Positions 55,892-64,000 of a stretch of DNA of 64,000 bases are shown piece by piece. A model generated the notes under the pieces. The model was not told the DNA's origin, did no database searches, and saw only the letters and a program-made list of their open reading frames with translations. This DNA comes from Lotus japonicus. Lineage: Eukaryota > Streptophyta > Magnoliopsida > Fabales > Fabaceae. The stretch's first letter is position 1. Each line of letters begins with the position of its first letter. The DNA lies in the NCBI RefSeq assembly GCF_012489685.1, contig NC_080044.1, positions 65,272,732 through 65,336,731 of the forward strand, read 5' to 3'. The position numbers and the translations under genes are program-made.

Positions 55892-56787
55892 AGCTTTTGT
55901 ACCAAAATGGTATAGTTTATTTCGGAAATTACAGCTTTGGGGTACTTTTTTTTTATTTACCAAACTAGTATAAATCGCCACTGCCAGTGGCGATTCTATA
56001 TTTTTTTTTTACTTTTTTAAAGAATCGTCAATGCTATTGGCGTTTTTGTTTTTTTTTTTCGTTTATTAAATAAATCGCCAACATGGTTGGCGTTTTCTTT
56101 TCAATTTTTTTTTTTCTTAAAATCGCCAACATAGTTGGCGTTTTCTTTTCTTTTTTTTTCCCCTTAAAATCGCCAACACAGTTAAGTAGTGAACTTGTGG
56201 TAAGCATGTCTTTTGAGTCTAAACTAGAAACAATCAATGCAATTAAGCAACGGCCCCAACGTGTGCGGAAAAAAATCCATTGCTGCTCGACTCCACAATA
56301 AAAAATAATTTTCTCTTGAACTAAATTATGTAATGCATATGTTTATTTTTAAATATCAGTTCAAATATTTTTGATCAAAGTGTTGCAAAATTGAGTAATG
56401 ACACAAAATTGTGTGTGAGTATCAATTGATTAAATATCATTCTAATTACTATTTTAAAAAAATTTAAAAAAAAGTAGAAAAAGCCAACTGTGTTGGCGAT
56501 TTTAAGAAAAAAAAATAAAATAAAAAATAAGAAAACGGCAACTGTGTTGGCGATTTTAAGGAAAAAAAATTTGAAAAAAGAAAAGAAAAGAAAACGCCAA
56601 CCATTTATTTAAAAAACGAAAAAAAAAACAAAAACGCCAATAGCATTAACGATTCTTTAAAAAAGTAAAAAAAAAAAAATAGGCTCGTCACTGACAGTGG
56701 CGATTTATACTAGTTTGGTAAATAAATAAAAAAAATCTCCAAAGCTGTAATTTCCAAAATAAACTATATCATTTGGGTACAAAAGCC
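55892..56787. mobile_element. MULE-type element with two arrays of 17-bp palindromes
   Basis: The inverted ends are AGCTTTTGTACCAAAATGG and CATTTGGGTACAAAAGCC; the inverted similarity extends about 280 bp. The 9-bp TSD GCACTCGAC flanks it exactly (55883-55891, 56788-56796). Each arm holds five 17-bp sites of the form CGCCAACAN-GTTGGCG (complete, mutated or half): 55976, 56026, 56076, 56124, 56171 on the left; about 56482, 56536, 56594, 56635, 56686 on the right, separated by T- or A-rich spacers. Spacing on the left is 50, 50, 48 and 47 bp. No transposase. Confidence 0.9.
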
Positions 56788-57114
56788 GCACTCGACGAGT
56801 AGTTTGACCTTACAAAGGAAATTTTGTCCGACTGAATAATTACTCTTTCTTTCCGATTTTCATATTATATTGACTTATTAGGAGAAAGATTAAGAAACAG
56901 AGAGGCTCTAAACTACACATGCTATTAATGATGTTATAACAGAGGCAGTATATGCTAGAGATGCTATTATTGGTTTTACATCTTAAGGAAGGTTTGACTT
57001 GATTGTCAATGGTTGCATGATAGAAACTTGTGCAGTTCAACCCCACTGTCTGACATGAAACCACTATGTTATTGTTTGCCTATGGTGGTGCTGATAATAA
57101 TTTGGGGCTATAGA

Positions 57115-58000
57115 CAGGGGCGTATCTAGGTAGGGGCAGACATGGGCTATCGAGTTAAAGTTGAAATGTTCCTGGGGCTATAATTTTGAAATGTTCACTG
57201 ACTATATGTATTTTTATATAGAATATGTTATAGCATTTTGTGATGCTTATCAAGTTAAAGTTCCTGACATGAAAACCTCTTATTTTATGAGTAATGGTCG
57301 TCATATGAAAGTAAGAAACAAGGTGGAGATATGGAACATCATTATAGGATATATGTATTTTATTCTGCAATTGATTTGCAACTATATGAATTAAATAGAA
57401 GATTTAATGTAGAGGCAGTGAAACTTCTCATACTTAGTTCAGCTTTAGATCTTAAGGAAAATTTTAAATCATTTGGTAATGAGAAAATATGTAAGCTTGT
57501 TGAGAAGTTTTATGCAGATGATTTTTCTGAGTTAGAAAAGAGAAATTTGTCGTTCCAACTAAGACATTATCATTTAAATGTTTCCCGAGATCCTAATTTA
57601 GGAAAAATTTCCAATTTATCCAAGGATTACCAGAAGTTAGTTGAAACTGGAAAAACAACAATATTTCCACTTGTTGATAGATTGCTACGTCTTGTTTTGA
57701 CATTCCCTATTTCAACAACATCTACAAAGCAATATTTTTATGTAATGAAAGTTGTTAAGACTTCGGTTTTGCAATAAAATTGAAGATGATCTTCTTATAA
57801 ATTTATTAGTTGTATATATTGAAAGAGAAATTGCTGAAACATTTTATGTTGATACAATAATAGGTAAATTTAGTACTATGAAAGAACAAATAGTTGTATT
57901 TAAATAATCTTTTATAATTTAAAGTTTATATAATATTCAATGAATATTTTTTTAGTCTTATATTTCGCCCCCCAACAAGAAAATCCTGAATACGCCACTG
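57115..58000 (+). mobile_element. hAT element with broken transposase
   Basis: Ends CAGGGGCGTATCTAG and TACGCCACTG form the TIR; the 8-bp TSD GCTATAGA is at 57107-57114 and 58001-58008. The plus strand 57331-57777 encodes the C-terminal part of a hAT (zinc-finger MYM/TTF-type) transposase: YELNRRFNVEAVKLLILSSA, then FADDFSELE-like DDFSELEKRNLSFQLRHYHL, GKISNLSKDYQKLVETGKTT, and the dimerisation-domain block FPLVDRLLRLVLTFPISTT. The region upstream is full of stops and the N-terminal zinc finger is missing. It shares its terminus with the hAT MITE in CRR6 intron 1. Confidence 0.9.
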
Positions 58001-58008
58001 GCTATAGA

Positions 58009-61000
58009 CTCTAGTATATCAAATAATGAAACTGTCTCTCAGCAATGTCTTGTGAGAACTGTTGTCTCCATGTCATTCTCCATCATAAAATAGTCCTAAA
58101 TTGATAGTTCAATACCCCAACTACTAACTCCCCAAGTATGATTGGGAAGTTTCTTTTTGTCTTCACTAAATTACCTAGCATTGGTGTATCTATTGAAATT
58201 CAAACACATGTTCCACAAAAGCCTTTGGTGTTCTTTAAAGACTGAGTTACTTAACTCATTTTGTTTCCGACTTTTTACTGTCTTCGGATTTTATTTGTAT
58301 TAAATTTCTTTCCTTTAAAATCGTTTTGTGTGCAAATATGATGTATTGTCTTATTTTGTGGTTAGATTTGATTCCTAACACAAAGCATAAATTGGTGTGC
58401 AAGCAAGGGCGTTGGAAAAATATGCTACTAATAGAATCAGAACCTCACAACCTTTTGGCTTGTTGACGCTATAAGATTAGTGGTTTAATTTCTCGAGTGG
58501 TGTTCTATGTAGTTCCCATTCTTTGGTGCTGATGAGTAGTTGACTCATTTTCTTCCTCTTCTTTTTTTGTTAGTCATCTCCAATGAAAATATCTCATATC
58601 AATCAATATGCAACAATGGGCACAAAGCTAATGCACTAGTGAACGGAGTTGTTCCACGTTTGATTCCAACACCTTTTGTTCTCCCATCAATTCATGAGAA
58701 AGATTCTTGTGTATTGCTATTGTATTGATGAACAACTTTAGTGTAAAAGCATGACTTGACCATAAAGATGCATATATGATACATGAACATTATAGTTCTT
58801 GTTGGAATCCTAGTAGGGATAAGATAACCACTAAATTTGTGACGTTCATTTTTAGGATTAGATAAAACTAACAAACCTAATTCGGTTCCTATCTCTCAAG
58901 TTATTATATGATTAATCAAACTATATATGGCACTAAGAGTGAGTGATGGGCGGGTCATAGAGCACATGAACTGACCATATCTTGCTAACAAGTGTTGCTG
59001 GGAGGAGGAAAGGAATGAAGAGAGAAGAATTTCAATGAAATAAAATGTGGTTTGATTTAGAAGTTTTCAAGAGGGGAGAAAGCTTACGCTATGTTTGATT
59101 TATGTTACACTATTGATTTCATTGGTCAACAAGTGTATTTTTTTTCACTTTCAAAAAACAAGTGTATTTTTTAAAAAAAAATTGAGAAGTGAATTTTTCC
59201 TAAAAATTAGGACTAATTTGGTTGGCCAATTATTTTATTATATTTTTAAGTAATTAAAAAAAAGTATTAGTGGCCCATATCCATAGGTCCCCACGCAGCT
59301 CGTATAGGACAGTGTTGGACTATCAAATTAAGAACTCACACTTATTTTGGCACAATCCAATCCATTCCAAAATTATGTTAATAGACCCGTCGACTTGAAG
59401 TGTGCCTCAAGACGGTTCTTGACGAAGTCAACAACCGTTTGAATCAAGCTCAAGAAATATATTGGGTTCATGGTGGAAGTCATCAGTTCGACCTTGGTAA
59501 TTCCTAAACCCAATGTGAACTTTCAATTTTTGATGTCCTGATGCCTTTTTAAGTTCACCATCAAATCACATGGCTCAACCCTGAGCAGATAGTGGGAACT
59601 AACAAGCTGATAGTTGCAATAAGATAGATGATGCAAGGGTTATCAAGAATGATTTGTTAGAAAGCATCTCTTTTTTCCTATCTTATTTTTGAACATTGAA
59701 AATATTTGGATTCTACGAGTGAACATAAAGTTAAAGCTATATTGGATATCATATGAATAGCCACATCTATCCTCCTGAGGTTTGAACACCTCTAAAATCA
59801 ATTATATTAGTATTTTCTTAATTAATACATACATGTAAACACTTTCCCTTTCAATTCGAATTATAATATTAAATCCCAACATGTTGTTAGTTCATATCAT
59901 TAAATAATATTTTAAATTTAAATCTTACGTAAAGACTTGCCAAAAGAGTCAATTATAGTGTACTATAATATTTCAACTAATCTTAAGGGGTTGATTGAGT
60001 GGAGCACGACATGTTCCCTTGAACCTCCGCTCACCTCCTTAAAGTAAAGTAAATTTAAATCTTTTATAAATGCTTGTTAAACTGACAAACTCTCCATTCT
60101 TTTTAACTAGGCACCATCCTTCATCCTAACTTTTGTCTAACAAAATGAACATTTTTCAACTACGACAAAATAGCCTCCACTAGTTATAATCAGAAACAAA
60201 ATATCATGGTCAATAACCAGTCGCTTGTTTTATTAAGAGTATGATATCACCGACAAATGAGAACCTGTAGTGGATAATGATGATCTTGAGTTTTGATTTT
60301 TTATAAAATAATAAGGGTAGTAGGTTTCTTCGTCCTCATAAAAGCTTAGTTTATTTAGCTAGTCTGAAAGTTAGAAATTAATTGCTTAACTGAAGAAAAA
60401 TCTTATTGAGTTATTTCCTTGCTACCTCTAAAATCTGTCTACCTAACTCTCAAGGAAATGCCGTCCTTAATTAATATCTTAAGGAATTTCCCACAACTAC
60501 CAATTCTTTTCAACAAAAATATCATTTAATTTGTCAACGTTTATCATGCAATAACATACTGTATTATTGTTCTTTTACATATATAAAACGTTATATAGAT
60601 GGACCTAATGTTAAAAAAAAAATGATTGTTTTCCTTCACGCTTACGCAGTTGATGTTTTTGACATTATAACAACTTCCAAACAAGAAGAGACAAAAAATA
60701 AATAAATTGAAAAGAACCCTTTCCTATGAAGTTTTTTGTTACAACTTACAAGTGAAGTAGAATTAGAAGGTAAATTTATATGCTACAATAAGTAGAACCA
60801 CCACTACGGCACTACGTATCAATATAGTTTTTTTTTTTTTTGAAATTCAATATAGCTAGCATGAATTAATCAAGGGAAGATGATAAATAATAGTGAAAAA
60901 TTGAAATATTAATCAAACACTTGAAAGAAAAATAAATTTATGTGGTTATATTTTAATTCACTTGAATTAATATAAGTAAAACTGATATTCACAATTGTTC

Positions 61001-62106
61001 ATAGGCATATCAAATTATAAACTCAACATTAAAATATTTTACATTTTTTAAAAAAAGCTAAAAATGATTTACTATTTTAACCAACTCAAGGAGGTAAATT
61101 AAGGGAAATTATACAGTCATGAAGTAGATAATTAAAAAAAAAAAACATATTCTTACTTTGTGAGAGTTTTAACAGCTACAATTGTAAGTGTATGTTGGTG
61201 TTGTCACCGTAGTATGTTCGACACATTTTTTTCGTTTATTTAATAATGTATTTCAACTTTCCACGCTAGTTCCCTGACTTTACAAGAATTTATCCTTACA
61301 AGTTGCAAATTAGCTTTTGACCACATTAGTCCTACAAATTCTCATTCTCATATTACTAGAAAAGAATACAACAAAATTAATCAAAGATATTAGCGAAAAG
61401 GAAACGCATAATGTTTAGGTAGAAATATCCCACAAGATTTTTCACATGGGAGCGGGAAAAAAGGTAGAAAAAGAGAAGGCAAACAATATCAAAAGGAAGA
61501 GTGGGATTGAAAGTGACATTATCCAATCTTATTATTTCTGACCAACATTGTAGTAGTAATAAAATAAGAATATCATTCAAACCATCACCTAATAAACTCA
61601 ACCAACAACTAAACAATAGTTTTACATATTGGTTAACACTTCATCTCTTTAACAAGTAATTGAATCTCATCACTCTTATGAATGGAGAAATAAACTCTAA
61701 CCAATCTTCTACGGTTAAATATGTTGTCCGTGATTTGAGAGATTAGTCTGACAATGATCGTGGTGGGATACCTTGCTTAATCCAACCAACAATTTTGGAC
61801 CACGCTTTTCATACAAAAATCTAGAACTTAACGGCTCTCGTTTTCTCTTTCACACTCCTTTCTAGTTGTACTCACACCAATATTACTATAAACACAGAAA
61901 CCTCCATCATTTTCCCAACATATTCTAAGAATCTTCTTCTCTCTCTTTACTACAATTAAGCTACAAAATACCTTTCAAGTCCCTCACATGTGGAGCTAGT
62001 TGTTCATGACATTGATCACTTTCTGATAACTTCTATGCCTACAACTGCAAATTCCTGAGCTGGAGGTACCACTTGCCTTTACCCACCCACTACTTGTATT
62101 GTCACC
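58009..62106. other. Intergenic, with PP2C promoter and leader at its right end
   Basis: No gene is supported in 58009-61800; open frames are short and without family resemblance. The stretch 61840-62000 is pyrimidine-rich (TTCTTCTCTCTC near 61930-61950) and leads to the PP2C start, so it is probably its 5' leader. An in-frame TGA at about 62056 precedes the start codon at 62107. Confidence 0.5.
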
Positions 62107-64000
62107 ATGTGTGTGCAGGACGGTGAGCAAGTTGCTCAAGATATGGAGGGAGAAGTTGATAACAACAGAAGAAGGGTGTCATGGCCTTTGCATTGTGTTC
62201 CCTTGCATACCCAGATGGAAAACATGGAAAAAGACTCTTCTCAAAGAGACCAATTCAGTGTTGCAAATTCATTTCCTGTAAGAATTTGGGTTCCCTGGTC
62301 CTCTCTTCCATTTGTTGCTTAATGGGTTGTCAAATTTTTCCCTGTTTTTTTATTTGTTCTGTTTTTTGCGTATACTATAAGCTAGTTTTTGAAGATACTC
62401 TTTCAATCAGGCTTGTTGGACTTCCATAATCCATAGTGCTTAATAGCTTATGGGCTTTAATTACTGTTTTTTCTTCATTTTGTTGAGGCAATTTTTTTTT
62501 ATCCAATTGTCCTTTTTCAGTTAGACATTGGTTTGTATCCATATACATGGCTGCTCATCCTTTCCTAGAATGATGCTTGTGAGTTTTCAGTGGAAGAAAA
62601 CCTGCAAATGAAATGTGATTTTTAAGGGTGAAGGGATCTTGAATTTCTCTCAGATGTGAGGATCAAAGGCTAGCTGATGCTAGCCTTTCATAGAAGATGT
62701 GATTCTTTGATGTATTGAAGTCTACTAACATGTTTGGATTCACGCTTAAATCTCTCAGAATTAATTCTGCTACCACAAAAGCTACTAAGAGTAGCTTTAC
62801 TAGCCTTTTTCGTAGAATTAATTCTCCTTCGAACGTGAAAATCTACGGTGTATCAAAACATGCACTAAATTTGTGTACCTGGTAAAATAAAGTGGAATTT
62901 GATTGTGCTATCAGTTGAATCATCATTTACAGTGTAAATTATGATCATTGTTCATATTCTAAAGGATTCTTATTTGTTAGGCTAGTAATTGTGTTTGTAT
63001 ACTTTCTGAGACTTTTATATTTCTTACTCTTCATGGATTTCTTGAATCTTGAGGTTGCTTAGCATCTTCTATATTTTAACCTTTTCTCTGCATAGTGTTT
63101 CCACTTTCCACTATCTTGTCTCATTTGTTTCTTTGTTTTCTGCTGTGGTACCTTTTTAGCTGGAAAGCATATGTGAGGATGCAGAAACTACCGAGAAAAA
63201 ACATAACATGATGAATTTTGTCCCTACTCTTCGGTCTGGAGAGTGGTCTGATATTGGAGGTCGCCCTTACATGGAGGATACCCACATATGCATTGGAGAC
63301 TTGGCAAAGAAATTTGGATATAATGTGCTCGGCGAGGAAGCCATTTCCTTCTATGGTGTAAGCAATCTTATTGACATAGCATGTCTAGATCAGCTTCTCT
63401 TAATCAATTCTAAGACTTGTGAAAAGCTTCCTCGCGGAATTCTCGGAATTGATCCTGAGTTCCTGACTTTAGAATCAACTGTAGAAGAGTTTCCAAACAT
63501 GCACTAAGCTAATTACCGGTTGTCAGAAATTTCATGGCTCAGAAGTTTCCTATCCTACAAATTTAGCAAGCAAATGAACTCGTAGTTAGATTTTATTCAA
63601 CTAGACAATGACCAGATAACATTATATGATGCTATGAATCAAAGTTAGGAGATATAAGATCATGTCTTCCATAATATTTTTCTTGTTTCAATTTTTCCAA
63701 TGGTGAGATTGTAGTTTTTCTTTTTCATCATTGCCATACTCCTCTTCCCCTTTTAGACCTGAAAAGGTGTGCGTAAAACAAATTATACAAGCTAGAAAAA
63801 TTCACTCCGGGCAAAAAGAGGATAAACATCTATTAGCCATCTTTTGTAGGGCGATATACATCTTTTCAATCAGGATTTGACATGTAAGGGCAAATGGATT
63901 TCTATGCAGGTATTTGATGGACATGGAGGGAAGAGTGCGGCACAATTTGTCCGTGATCATCTGCCGAGGGTGATTGTTGAGGATGCAGACTTCCCTTTGG
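62107..64000 (+). CDS. Protein phosphatase 2C, N-terminal part (runs off the right edge)
   Basis: PP2C enzymes are Mg/Mn-dependent Ser/Thr phosphatases. Exons: 62107-62277, 63160-63357 and 63910 onward, with GT..AG borders and phase 0. Residues 1-57 (MCVQDGEQVAQDMEGEVDNN..) are a divergent, hydrophilic N-terminus. Exon 2 gives FVPTLRSGEWSDIGGRPYME then DTHICIGDLAKKFGYNV; the Glu-Asp of YMED is the first metal-binding motif. Exon 3 begins VFDGHGGKSAAQFVRDHLPR, with the second metal motif FDGHGG, and is open to the last base. The RSGxxxDIGxRxYMEDTH form with the FYG/VFDGHGG splice site places it with the PP2C27/DBP1-like group, but the subgroup is uncertain. An in-frame stop upstream supports the start; Met at 62143 is an alternative. 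Confidence 0.93.

Noticed and set aside
61377..61616. 79-codon minus-strand ORF
   Set aside because: AT-rich, hydrophobic and without motifs; no promoter or splice context.

Overview
The window is plant nuclear DNA, almost certainly from a legume. Genes are split by many short AT-rich introns with GT..AG borders, intergenic DNA is AT-rich, and every class of plant transposon is present. The gene at 26.8-34.2 kb reads as a 691-residue Scythe/BAG6-type ubiquitin-like protein, a size and fold that fit the legume symbiosis protein CIP73 (described in Lotus japonicus). The species itself is inferred, not proven. Exon models below were assembled by hand from reading frames, splice borders and family conservation.

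Five host genes are well supported. (1) A PLATZ zinc-binding transcription factor, minus strand, 4 exons, 4512-6123. (2) CRR6, a chloroplast NDH-complex assembly factor, plus strand, 4 exons, 12376-14979. (3) The CIP73-like gene, plus strand, 15 coding exons, 26820-34217. (4) Cytosolic ribosomal protein S11 (uS17), plus strand, 6 exons, 51133-52819. (5) The first three exons of a PP2C protein phosphatase from 62107, running off the right edge. They do not form a pathway; each is an independent single gene.

The rest is mostly mobile DNA, and many insertions keep exact target-site duplications (TSDs). From left to right: a MULE-type element (1624-2439); a 5S-rRNA-containing Cassandra-type solo LTR (2461-2855); a Stowaway MITE just upstream of PLATZ; a hAT MITE inside CRR6 intron 1; a second Stowaway; a complex 16.4-25.5 kb block of G-rich and C-rich minisatellites, long direct repeats, a 5'-truncated LINE and a foldback; a rearranged copia relic; a 6.9 kb CACTA element (37303-44222, TSD CAC) carrying a decayed Transposase_24 gene and a nested MULE MITE; a 2.1 kb gypsy-like solo LTR (44379-46496); three decayed PIF/Harbinger copies (46.5-50.6 kb) caught in a duplication that also copied the RPS11 promoter and start codon; a Pack-MULE (53265-54921) that captured promoter, leader and F-box exon of a TIR1/AFB auxin receptor; a palindrome-array MULE (55892-56787); and a hAT transposase relic (57115-58000).

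The most interesting points are the Pack-MULE, whose captured F-box frame runs into its own terminal repeat to make a chimeric ORF; the three separate MULE-like elements that each carry arrays of short palindromes (one a near-regular 50-bp array); and the RPS11 promoter duplication.
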